DNA from: Phallusia mammillata
Lineage: Eukaryota > Chordata > Ascidiacea > Phlebobranchia > Ascidiidae
DNA length: 64,000 bases
Direction: 5' to 3'
Assembly: GCA_003260075.1 (NCBI GenBank)
Contig: QLIY01000426.1
Span: 31,540 to 95,539 of the forward strand
The notes under the pieces are model-generated. The model had not been told where the DNA came from, searched no databases, and saw nothing but the letters and a program-made list of their open reading frames with translations. This document shows positions 24,693 to 35,599 of the stretch, in pieces. Position numbers and translations under genes: made by a program. Each line of letters starts with the position of its first letter. Position 1 is the stretch's first letter.

Positions 24693-24828
24693 AACCGAGT
24701 ATTGTTTATCCAGCAGTTTGTCTTGCAAGATATGTCATTATCCTGATGAAGGCGTCTTGTATAGGACGTCGGATTCGAAACGATGATTGTTGTTGATAAT
24801 AAAACTGCTGGGTGAGAAATACTCGGTT
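24693..24828 (+). repeat. Small inverted-repeat element with hammerhead-like core
   Basis: The 27-bp arms at 24693-24719 and 24802-24828 are inverted repeats with a few mismatches (AACCGAGTATT...CAGCAGTTT). Between them CTGATGA (24743-24749) is followed by a CGTC/GACG hairpin and GAAAC (24777-24781). The extra bases between the hairpin and GAAAC depart from a canonical hammerhead, so it is called hammerhead-like only. Confidence 0.5.
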
Positions 24829-25481
24829 ATTGTTAATATGTATAGGCCTACTCGGTTATTATTATTGTGAGTATTGTTCAAAATCTGGCATGCAATTCCA
24901 CATGAGGCTTTGAGTGCTGTCGTTTCAAGTTAGTCTAGGTTTGTCAGGTCAAGTATACCCAATCTATACTAGCTCGTTCCAATGACAGACCTTCTCATTA
25001 TCGGAATGCATTTGTGACAGCAGTTCGAGTTTAAATTAATTTTTCCAATCAACGTGATATATGCACCAGCGGTTCATCTCGTATACTGCCCACAATCGAT
25101 GGTGCTCAATTAGCGCAACAGTCCAGAAGGCCAAGTTCTCTTATTCAATCATTCAGTCCAGAAGATGCGGCTAAAGATTAGGGGATGTCCCACTATGCGC
25201 TGGTAACCGGTTTTCGATCTTAGCAAGCAATTGACGTTTTTATTACCTTCGATTGGGGAGGCCTCGCCATCGCTTAATTGCGACAAATTGATTTTTTTGT
25301 ACTTTTTGCTTGTGGCACACGCCAAGACGTTTCCGAAAATAGACGCTTCAAGTTTTGAAAGAAAAATAACCCCAGAATTTCCGAATTACTGAAAGCAATT
25401 TGCTGATTGTAAAAAACTAAGCAAACCTACGGAAAGATGTGGCAACTTTAGGTGAAACTACGGAATATAAACTCATTAGAA

Positions 25482-25706
25482 CAGTGGTTCTTAATTGTGT
25501 TTGGCCATGATCCACTGGCCCGATTAAAAGAATGTCGTTCTATGTTTGAGTTTTTCAGTAAAGTAAGCATACACAACAATCATTTTGGGTTGAAATATAT
25601 TTCTTTGAAACCGATTTCAAGAAGTGAAATAAAATCATTCACAGGAAACATTTTGACCATCTTTCAATATCTAATTTGTCCATGGACCACCAGTTGAGAA
25701 CCATTG
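25482..25706. mobile_element. hAT-like element with weak target duplication
   Basis: The left end is CAGTGGTTCTTAATTGTGTT and the right end CAGTTGAGAACCATTG. The flanking 8-mers (CATTAGAA and TTTTAAAG) agree only partly. The interior has an open frame across the element with no recognisable family. Confidence 0.5.
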
Positions 25707-25973
25707 TTTTAAAGTTAGTTTTTAACTAGCCCCCCCCCCTGCAATCACAAAAATATCAGTAATATTCTAATGTAGTTGTGGAATTGACATTCTATTTCGT
25801 TGTAATAATATGTTAATCCGTCTATTCGACAAAATTATTTATTGCAGGGTTTTGGTAGAAAATTTGTGTTGAAACTAAGCCTATTTAAAAAAATATTGGC
25901 TGTAGTAATAAGCAATGGTGTGGTGACAATTAAAACTAAAGTTTGTCTTAATTCTTTGCGTTTCCCCCCCCCC

Positions 25974-26070
25974 ATACATCGTTCAGACGTTTCGACAATC
26001 TCTGTTGTCATCATTAGTGCAGGTGATGCAAAAAAAAATACTTTTTAAGTCCGTGTATAGTGTTCCTGAG
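25974..26070. repeat. Repeat R1, copy after a C10 run
   Basis: It starts directly after the C run at 25964-25973 and carries both R1 signatures (GTTGTCATCATTAGTGCAGG and GTCCGTGTATAGTGTTCCT). Its minus strand reads CTAATGA, T, a five-pair GACAA/TTGTC hairpin and GAAACG, a near-hammerhead with G5 changed to A and one extra U. Confidence 0.6.
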
Positions 26071-26413
26071 TTTTAAACAGTTTCTTGAGTCCATGTAATT
26101 ACAAAAATATTTTTTTAGGTTCAAGTATTTTAACACTAACACATGACAAGACCCAAAAGGCCCAAACCGCACTGTCAAGACTAAAACACGGGAATGCTTT
26201 CCCTAAATGCCGGCTCAACAGAGATGGATCGGTATGTGGGGATTGATTCTTGTATCTCGTGTCTGCATTTCACTGCTTTGAGCGCTGGACGGGAAAAAAT
26301 GAAGCCACTGTGAAGGTGAAACCAAGGGAAGAAGTTTTGGGTCGAGAAAAGGATAGAAGTGAAATTGTGAAACCAGTTGGATGTCCACACAGGTTTAGCC
26401 GCGGAAGGTTCTG

Positions 26414-27509
26414 GAAGGGCCGGTTTCTATACTGTTTGATTCGATATAAGTTAAGTGTTAGTTGGATGGGAAAAATCTTCGAGTAAAATTTTAATAGCGT
26501 CAAATGTTGTAAAGACCTAACTGATAAAGCATGTTAATTTTCAGTGCAAGATGGGGTTACCTTATTACTACAAAAAATAAAAAGTTTAATTTGTAACTAT
26601 TTAAGTAAGGATTAAGGGGAAGAGATGTTTTTTAAGTAATTCACAACATAAAAGAAGATATAATTTAAGAAATTTAATTTTAATATAAAAACATTCTTCG
26701 GTTATAAACAAAACCTTTTTATAAAATTTTAGAATATGGTTTTAAAAATGAAACGAACGCAGTAAAACCAACAAAAATAACTTTTACTGATGTTGTAATT
26801 AAATATTCGGGGTTAACACAGTTTTCAGCCCGAAATGGAAACATCACTTTTCAATATAGACTCTATATTATAGGGCGTCGAAACATAACAGAATTATAAA
26901 TATACGACTTGCTTATAGTAATTAGGGCAGGATTTTTTTAGATAACGCATAGTAAAAAGGTCGGGCGAATGTTACGTGATACCAAAATAGAGCCCCCCCC
27001 CCTAAATATTCGGGGTTACACAGTTTTCAGCCCGAAATGGAAACATTACTTTTCAATATAGAGCGTCGAAACATAGAACAATTATAAATATACGACTTGC
27101 TTATAGTAATTAGGGCAGGATTTTTTTTAGATAACGCGTAGTAAAAAGGTCGGGCGAATGTAACGTGATACCAAAATAGAACCCCCCCCCCGAAGGGCCG
27201 GTTTCTATACTGTTTGATTCGATATAAGTTAAGTGTTAGGTGGATGGGAAAAATCTTCGAGTAAAACTTGAATAGCGTCAAATGTTGTAAAGACTTAACT
27301 GATAAAGCATGTTAATTTTCAGTGCAAGATAGGGTAACCTTATTACTACAAAAATTAAAAAGTCTAATTTGTAGCTATTTAAGTAAGGATTAAGGGGAAA
27401 AGATGTTTTTTAAGTAATTCTCAACATAAAAGAAGATATAATTTAAGAAATTTAATTTTGAAATAAAAATATTCTTCGGTTATAAACAAAACTTTTTTAC
27501 AATGTTAGA
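26414..27509. repeat. Scrambled haplotype block
   Basis: 26803-26990 recurs at 27003-27180 after a C10 run (26993-27002), and 26414-26700 recurs at 27192-27509 after another C10 run (27182-27191). The copies are thus out of order: A-B, B', A'. The C11 run at 27510-27520 ends the block, and its right flank does not match anything nearby. Confidence 0.75.
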
Positions 27510-27520
27510 CCCCCCCCCCC

Positions 27521-29771
27521 AGTTGGCCTAACTTACCCTATGGACGTGTACGAGCTAGTATATATTAGTGTTTTGGGTTTTTTTCAATGTTGTATTCAGG
27601 GTTTAAAGAAAACCAAAAATCCAAAATATTTTTTTAGCTTTCAAAACTCGTTGTTTGAATAAGCTACAGAAACGTTTTTACGTGAACACAGCATGTTTTA
27701 CGTTTTTTAGGAAATGTTGTATGTTGCTTATGTTTAAGTTATGTTACGAATTCTTTTTTCATTTTACAAAACTGCTTTACAAAATTATGACTGTTTTTCA
27801 TGTTATGAAATAAAATATTTCGATTTATAACAATTTTTTTCAGAACAATGTTTCAAATTTTTACCTTTTTTGCCAGGATTCAGGTTGTTTGACTTTCACC
27901 ATTCAAAAAAACACAATCGGGTGTCAATTACTGGACAGTCCAGTGACAATCGGTGGAAGACTTACCAATTAAGGTGACCTCACATAGTTCCGGACAAGAT
28001 AGTAACGGAGTTACGACAGCTGCCAAAATCGAAAAAATCGATAACTTTCCGTCACTGGTGAGTCCAATCTTTCCTACTATTCCAATTCTTTTGTTGCATG
28101 TATCATTTTGATTAATGTTATTTGACCCTTGAGTTTGATGAAGTCGAGTTGGGTTTAAATATAGGTGCAGCATTGTCGGTGCCATGCAGTTTACAGTAAA
28201 TGGCTAAAAATAACTTGAAGTTAATGTTTGTTTGCATGTTCGGACTTAGGGGGTTGAGCTGCTGCCATTTACGCAAAGAAAGTGTCACATTAAATGGTGA
28301 AAATTAATGTGACAACGTTTGTATGAAACTATTTTTTTGGTAATGAACCCACAAAAAATGTTTGCATGTTTCCTATACGTAGCAAAATGTTCCTTTTGTT
28401 TTAGTGCTTATGTATTTGCCAAGTATTTATGTTACACATGCCAAATAACCACAAACTATTCGGTACCGTTTGAAATACAGAATAGCATGTTGGCAAAGTG
28501 TTCTTTTTGTATCTTTGTTTAAGTTCAAAACACTTTTTGTTGCGTAATATACGCTAAGCTCAAATAACAACAAAATTTACGTTGATGTAAAACAAAACGT
28601 AGACATTTTATTACGAAATTAAACTGAAACAGTACAAAACAGCAAGATATTCTAAAGAAATCACAAAATACCTAAAAAGGGGTTGCAAAATATTTACCAT
28701 TCAATGTTTAGATATTGATTTCGCATCCTACATCCTCAAAAAAAACTTATTAAAGTTCAAAAGGAATCAAAAAAACTTGTTGTACGAATAAATTATGCAA
28801 CACGAAGTTTTATAAATCTGCAAAGCCACAGCCTTTAGACAGAAAATAAGACCTCCCTGATTGGTCTCATGGGACACTAATTAAATTGTGCGCGTCTTTC
28901 TCGCGTTCCTTAATCGGTGACGTAAATGTAAGTAGGACGGCGAAGGCGCGTTTCTTGCGTCGTGTCTATTAATATTTTATGTGCACTCAAAATTCTGATG
29001 CTAAAACCAGTGAAATGATTCGTAAAGATAGTGGGGCCAACATATTTGTTTCTGTCGGCGGTGCAGAGATTTTTTTGTGTATTGGTTTCCATATTGGAGA
29101 TTAGCATCGGTGGTGCTTTATCTCTGTGTGAACAGTATGTGATGATTTATTGACGGTATAGGGAAGCTGCCACTCATCTGCAAGCTTGCGTAAAGAATGT
29201 AGGAAAGAAACCATGTTTTATTGAGCTGTGTGACATTTTCCCAAAAAAGGTTATGGTCACAGATTTTAAGCACTAAAACACCACAAGGTAATGGTATATT
29301 ACTTGGTCGAACTTTATGGATTTTGTCAAATTTAAAACTGTCTATATACATATAAAATCAATACAGCAATTTCAGATGCACCCTAAATTTTAAATCATCG
29401 CGTTGAAATTTGACAGATAGTAATTGTACATTTCAAATGCACCCCAAATTTTAAAGAATCGTGTTTAAGATTAAATAGGTAGTAACCATACAAAACTATA
29501 AACAAAACTGTAAACAGTCCATAAATTTATCAAACAAAGAAACTTTCGTTCTAAATACACTAGGGTAAAATTCTTCTCCTTAACCTTAAACTTTTACAAA
29601 CAAACTGCATGAATGTGTTTGGTATTTATTGGTTCGCTTGTTCCAAATTTTGCTGTTGTTTTTCGTCTGCAAAGGGCACTGCACATTTTCCGCTAACAAG
29701 TCACTGTGCTTTTTAAAAAAAAGTAAATCAAACACAAGACCTGTTCTTAAACTCACCCGCAAAATGTGTTT
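27521..29771. other. Intergenic region upstream of VAChT
   Basis: No coding gene recognised. It includes an imperfect tandem pair of about 55 bp (29370-29424 and 29431-29486). The region should contain the cholinergic promoter and possibly the shared 5' non-coding exon of ChAT and VAChT, but no exon can be proved from sequence alone. Confidence 0.4.
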
Positions 29772-29782
29772 TGCCTTTTGCA
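29772..29782 (+). promoter_or_regulatory. Candidate splice acceptor in the VAChT 5' leader
   Basis: A pyrimidine-rich tract ending GCCTTTTGCAG precedes the VAChT start by 87 bases. It may join an upstream non-coding exon to VAChT, or be a trans-splice acceptor. An ATG right after it opens a 12-codon upstream frame that stops before the VAChT start. Confidence 0.4.
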
Positions 29783-29869
29783 GATGAAGAAAAGCGGTGA
29801 AGCGGAACCAGCTGTCACGTGACAACCAACGTTGTTCATAAATCTGAACCAACACTTTTCAACAAAAGA

Positions 29870-32660
29870 ATGGATTTTATTCGAAATCGGGTTGTCCCGG
29901 GCGCCGTCGGTGTCACCAACATCTGCGTCGCGAAGCTGCGCGCGCTGTGTGCACCCTTGCGTGACCGAATCAGCGATGGCAAGTCTCAACGCAGACTTAT
30001 TCTCATCATCGTGTGTATCGCCCTGCTGCTCGACAATATGCTCTACATGGTCATTGTACCTATTATAACCGAATACTTCAAAACGGAACCGGTTGCTACT
30101 ACTGCGGCGCCTGTTACTGACTACTCTCCTGCTTTTTCCACTCGCGACCTTCAAAGTATCAACGAAAACGATTTCGAATCTTCGGGATTGTCCAAACGCG
30201 ATTTATCATTCTATAACTTGTCGAACAGCCGTAGAGGACTGCTCTCGCGATTTAAACGATCCACCTTTACTATTGCTCCACCTCCACACGAAGAGACCAA
30301 TGAAGATGTTCTAACAGGAATCTTGTTTGCATCAAAGGCTATTGTTCAACTTATGGCAAATGTCTTTACTGGGAATTTCATCGACAGAGTCGGCTATGTT
30401 ACACCGCTCACGATGGGTCTCACCGTAATGTTCTTTTCGACTGCTCTATTTGCGTGCGCAGGGACATTTGGGCTTCTGCCCCCCCCCCCGCCCTGCTGCT
30501 CGACAATATGCTCTACATGGTCATTGTACCTATTATTACCGAATACTTCAAAACGGAACCAGTTGCTACTACTACGGCGCCTATTACTGACTACTCTCCT
30601 GCTTTTTCGACTCGTGACCTTCAAAGTATCAACGAAAATGATTTCGAGTCTTCGGGACTGTCAAAACGCGATTTATCATTCTATAACTTGTCGAACAGCC
30701 GTAGAGGACTGCTCTCGCGATTTAAACGATCCAGCTTTACTATTGCTCCACCTCCACACGAAGAGACCAATGAAGATGTTCTCACGGGAATCTTATTTGC
30801 ATCAAAGGCTATTGTTCAACTTATGGCAAATGTCTTCACTGGGAATTTCATCGACAGAGTCGGCTATGTTACCCCGCTCACTATGGGTCTCACCGTAATG
30901 TTCTTTTCGACTGCGCTATTTGCGTGTGCAGGGACATTTGGGCTTTTATTTCTAGCCAGAAGTCTCCAAGGCGTTGGCTCGGCTCTTGCGGACACAGCGT
31001 GCTTTGGTTTAATCGCTGACAGGTTTCAAGACGAGGCTGAACGTTCAAAGGCCTTGGGTCTCGCCCTTGCCTTTATATCTTTCGGGAGTCTAGTAGCTCC
31101 TCCGTTTGGTGGCGTCCTTTGCGAGTTTGCCGGGCGTGAATGGCCGTTTCTTATTTTAGCATTCGTTTGCCTTCTGGACGCAATGCTCTTGCTCTTGGTA
31201 CAGATCCCCGCAGAAGATGAAGAAAAGGCCAAGGATGGTAACGTCCCCGTCGGCACGCCGATGTATAAACTGCTTATGGACCCTTACATCGCTGCTATAG
31301 CCGTGTCACTGATGGTTGCAAACTTTCCTCTTGCATTTCTGGAGCCAACTATTGCCAAATGGATGGAGACAACTATGGGTGCAGATAAATGGCAAGTGGG
31401 ACTGGTGTGGTTGCCTGCATTCGTTCCCCACGTACTTGGTGTGTATATCACAGTCCAGTTGTCTGTTAAGTACTTCCGTTATCAATGGTTGTACGGAGCA
31501 ATCGGTCTCATTTGCCCCCCCCCCCATGGATGGAGACAACTATGGGTGCAGATAAATGGCAAGTGGGACTGGTCTGGTTGCCTGCATTCGTTCCCCACGT
31601 ACTGGGTGTGTATATCACAGTCCAGTTGTCTGTTAAGTACTTTCGTTATCAATGGTTGTACGGAGCAATCGGTCTCATTTGTATTGGTGTGGCAACAGCA
31701 GTGGTACCAGTTTGCAAGACATACGCCATCCTTATCTTGCCTCTTGCAATCCTGTGCTTTGGCATTGCCCTTATTGATACGGCACTACTTCCAACCCTAG
31801 CGTTTCTTGTCGATGTCCGACACACCAGTGTATACGGCAGCGTGTATGCAATTGCTGACATGTCATACTCAATCGCATATGCTTTGGGCCCAGTGCTTGC
31901 AGGCCAGGCTGTCCACGTTCTGGGTTACTTAAAGATGAACGTTGGAATAGGAATAGCTAATATGATGTTCGCGCCCTTGCTTCTCTTCCTTCGCGAGGTC
32001 TACGACTGGAAACCGGACAAAGGGGAGCGTCTTACCCTCCTGGACCCTGACGGTGACCCTGTTGACCCCAAGAATGACCCCAATTACGTTGTAAAGCACC
32101 CTGTGACTCGTTTTGGAAGTGTGGTGTCTAGCGATGACGACGAAGAACCGCAAATGAAACACGAGCGTCGTCGCTCCTCGGTGCGTCAGAATGGTGACGT
32201 CACTAAAACGACTGTGACGTCACGACCACGACCACGTGGTNGTGACCCTGTTGACCCCAAGAATGACCCCAATTACGTTGTAAAGCACCCTGTGACTCGT
32301 TTTGGAAGTGTGGTGTCTAGCGATGACGACGAAGAACCGCAAATGAAACACGAGCGTCGTCGCTCCTCGGTGCGTCAGAATGGTGACGTCACAAAAACGA
32401 CTGTGACGTCACGACCACGACCACGTGGTCAATGGAGGCAGGGCGCTGTGGCGGGAATGGACGACGATGGGAGTTATAACACCACTGTCTTTAGTGAGGA
32501 ACCGGTCGTTAACGGAATGACGTCAATCAGGACTACGTCACAGTCATCTACGTCATTGTCAAAGGGCGATTTTCAGACACTGGCCGAGTCGGGTATCGAG
32601 GTTCGAAACCCTATGTTTGAGAATGGCGGCATGATTGATGCTGATACTGGTCGAGAGTGA
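29870..32660 (+). CDS. SLC18A3: Vesicular acetylcholine transporter, intronless
   Basis: Proton-coupled antiporter (major facilitator superfamily, SLC18) that fills synaptic vesicles with acetylcholine. The start MDFIRNRV at 29870 was chosen over upstream non-ATG codons. After removing three allelic duplications (shifts of 470, 167 and 189 bases) the frame is continuous for 654 codons; human is 532. TM1 contains [14 protein letters not shown] with the conserved aspartate. Further family blocks include [45 protein letters not shown] and [12 protein letters not shown], which fit VAChT better than VMAT. The first luminal loop is long, with N-glycosylation-type sites and the basic motif RFKR. The cytosolic tail has a dileucine ERLTLLDP like vertebrate VAChT, then a long acidic/basic region. 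It has no introns and sits just upstream of the ChAT coding exons, the conserved cholinergic gene locus arrangement. Confidence 0.96.
30020..30948. repeat. 459-bp allelic duplication inside VAChT
   Basis: 30020-30478 is repeated at 30490-30948 after a C11 run (30479-30489). It breaks the reading frame on paper. The copies differ by silent and a few conservative residue changes (APV/API, RST/RSS). Confidence 0.9.
31359..31681. repeat. 156-bp allelic duplication inside VAChT
   Basis: 31359-31514 recurs at 31526-31681 after a C11 run (31515-31525), with almost no change. Confidence 0.9.
32053..32429. repeat. 188-bp contig overlap in the VAChT tail, joined by n
   Basis: 32053-32240 and 32242-32429 are nearly identical and meet at a single n (32241). 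The shift of 189 keeps the frame, so a naive translation carries a duplicated tail that should not be trusted. Confidence 0.85.
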
Positions 32661-32803
32661 TTTACACACATTGTATCTGTTCCACATTATAGGTCAAGTT
32701 TTCTGTCTTCGTGCAGAGTGCCAAACGTACTTGGCATCAAAGAGTCTCAAATATACTCGAACAAACATTAAATACCACATAAACCCAAAAAGAAACCATA
32801 AAT

Positions 32804-32809
32804 AATAAA
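32804..32809 (+). terminator. Candidate poly(A) signal for VAChT
   Basis: AATAAA lies about 145 bases after the VAChT stop codon. Confidence 0.45.
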
Positions 32810-34674
32810 TTTTGCGCACTTAATAATGCCGTGACGTAGGTATGACGTATTGCTGACGTCAGTTTGTTCAGTGTACGTTGCGCGACATTGTGAATGCTTG
32901 TTAGTTTATGTTTCTAATTGTTCCTTGTTGGTATTTATTAAACATTATCTCGACTTATATCTATTGTGGTATTGATATACTATCGCATATTATTCCAATG
33001 TTTTTCAACGTGATGCTCGCTGTTATGGTCAATACAAAGCAGAATTTCTTTAAGGCTTTATCTAGGATCTTCAGATTGAAGGGTATCTTTTTGTCCGAAA
33101 TGTGAAAAAGCTTTATTTGCAACCAATAGAAGCTTTAGTTTTTAACAGTGAAACTATGTTTTCTACAAAATTTTGTTGAGGGTATAAAATTGAAAGATGA
33201 AAGGACTTGCAAAATACACAACAAAAAATTATTGGTTTAGACTACAACGGTTTCTTGTATTTTTGTGAAAAGTAAGTATTTATTTTACCCAGAATCCGTT
33301 TAAATATTGACGTACAAGCCAAACATTTAAAAAAATGTATCCAACATATTTTTGTTTATTTTGCATTTGATAAAAATAATCTTAATCTGCTTGATACAAA
33401 AAATTATTTATCACCTGGCATTAACGTTAATTGACCGATTTTCCTGTCGAAACAGTCGTGTGTAAAAATTATGGGGTCCTTGCTAGACGGCGTAACTCGC
33501 TAAAATAACTATTGATTTTACGGTACTCAGCACTTAACCTATTTATTGGGGCAAAAATAATGAAAAAAAGACCCAATCGGCAAATTACCATTGAGCTGTA
33601 ACAGTTTAAAATAGAACTCAGTTTGATCGATTGGCCGTCAATTTACGGGACGTCACGTGCTTCTAGACAATTACATCATGTCACTATCTCCAGATAAGTT
33701 TTTAGATCTCAAATCATTAGTTCAGTCTAAACTGTAGACATTCATAATATACAGCCTAAAAGGAATTCTTAAACTGCGTTTTAAAGTTTGTTTACAAAGT
33801 CATAGTCATAGGATTTTTTAAACCAAACAGCACGTTAGTACTTATGCCGCTTATTCTTTTTGTTACGTTATCCATTTTCCTGTTTAAAAAAACAGCATAA
33901 TCCGTATCTTGTTTAAATGGCAAAAAAACTTGCAAAATTATTTAACAAAAATTTCAGAAAAAATGCACTTAAAGCCTTATCTAATTAAAGATATAAATGC
34001 AAAATTGGACACGAATACCCACGCTTGCCTAAAACTGCGCAAACAAGCTATTATAAGTTACGACATGATCAGTACCCTATTCAAATAGAGAAAATTAAAC
34101 CATGCTTTTAAGCCTCATAATTTATAGCTTAAGAGATAAATGCGAAATTGGACACGATTTCCTAGTTAGCCTAACCCCAACTCGCCATGTCAAAAAGCTA
34201 AGGAAACAACCTATAGTAACGTTGTTTATTTTAAGTTGTTTGTTTTTTTTGTATTTTTCGACAATCAGGCGACAGTCCGAGAACTGAAAATTGCCCTTTG
34301 TCGTGTCGTTATGCAACAAGACGAAACGCATTAATGGAAAACAGGGTCATTACTCATCAGTTGGGCAATTATTTTTTGACCTAAAAAGCGACAAATTTTG
34401 ACCTACAAATTGAAAATTTTGACAAATTTTGACTTTAAAAAACTTTTTTTTGACAAAATTTTGACCTATGAAGAATTCAAGTGGTTAAATGACACATTAT
34501 TTTACGAAAAGTTAAAATATGGCTGTAGGCCAATCTAACTAGAGCGAAAAATGTGCAAAAGTCTAACAGAAGGGCAAAAATCTGAACGCATACCTAGCTT
34601 ATTCTGAAAACGGAAATGAGCTAATCAAAAATCACTGTCAAAAAACTGCAGCTAAGACACAACGAAAATTGTTC
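32810..34674. other. Region between VAChT and the LINE remnant
   Basis: No gene recognised; probably part of the 5' intron of ChAT. It is AT-rich. TGACGT-type sites cluster at its left edge (32831-32861). A short array of six (A)TTTTGAC motifs lies at 34371-34467. Confidence 0.45.
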
Positions 34675-34919
34675 NNNNNNNNNNNNNNNNNNNNNNNNNN
34701 NNNNNNNNNNNNNNNNNNNNNNNNNNNNNNNNNNNNNNNNNNNNNNNNNNNNNNNNNNNNNNNNNNNNNNNNNNNNNNNNNNNNNNNNNNNNNNNNNNNN
34801 NNNNNNNNNNNNNNNNNNNNNNNNNNNNNNNNNNNNNNNNNNNNNNNNNNNNNNNNNNNNNNNNNNNNNNNNNNNNNNNNNNNNNNNNNNNNNNNNNNNN
34901 NNNNNNNNNNNNNNNNNNN
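34675..34919. other. Assembly gap of 245 N
   Basis: Run of n. Left of it the contig filler runs are C; to its right they are G. Confidence 0.99.
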
Positions 34920-35580
34920 GTTTCTAAACCATTACAAGCACAGCGACGATATTGTTTAGGGTCTATGTTCAGTGGGCTGTGACCAAGTCTTAGCATGCAA
35001 TGGACTGCGGTGAATTTGGGTTGAGATCCGTGTAGGTGCAATGTATTAGTTGCTGGTGTAAAGAAGTGTCTTGTAAGTTTAAATTTAAATGCTGAAAATG
35101 ACTTTAAGCAGCGAATTTCTTGTGGAAGCTCGTTCCACAAGCGAGTGGACTTGCAAAAAAACGACTTAAATTTTTGATTGCTGTGACAATGAATGGAGTT
35201 GAGTTTAAGTGGATGACGGAGGTCGTAAGAAACCACGTCTTTGACGAAATGTGGTGCACATCCAAGCAAATAAGAAGGCCCGATGCGATGTAAAACTTTA
35301 TAAAACTGAAGCAGGGCGTGGACATTTCTGCGAACGTAAAGCGGTGTTAGGCCGAGATCACGTAATATTTTATTGTGCGACGTGGTTTTCATACATCCTA
35401 GGATTAGTTTTGCCGAGTCCTATTGCACGTTTTCTATTAATTGTTTGTCCGAGGTATTGCAATTGTCAAATAAAATATCGCCATATTCAAGTAAAGGNAC
35501 GAGGGTCAACAAACTGTACAAAATCGGATCAATATAAAGACGAAATTCGTGCATCAATAATTAAATGGCAAGGCTATACG
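34920..35580 (-). mobile_element. Non-LTR retrotransposon (LINE) reverse transcriptase fragment
   Basis: The minus-strand translation gives a C-terminal reverse-transcriptase/thumb region typical of LINE ORF2. In order it shows PILYSLLTLV, PLLEYGDILFDNCNTSDKQL, SAKLILGC, LGLTPLYVRRNVHALLQFYK, then STRLWNELPQEIRCLKSFSAFK. An in-frame stop follows ENVQ near 35430, so it is dead. A single n at 35498 lies inside and the gap at 34919 truncates the 3' end. The clade (CR1, jockey or similar) was not resolved. It probably lies in the ChAT 5' intron, antisense to the host gene. Confidence 0.8.
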
Positions 35581-35599
35581 TGATGAGGGGGTATTAATC

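Noticed and set aside
29819-32660. VAChT as a tandem gene pair or pseudogene
   Set aside because: The repeated blocks start and stop at filler runs and the remaining sequence is a single 654-codon frame.
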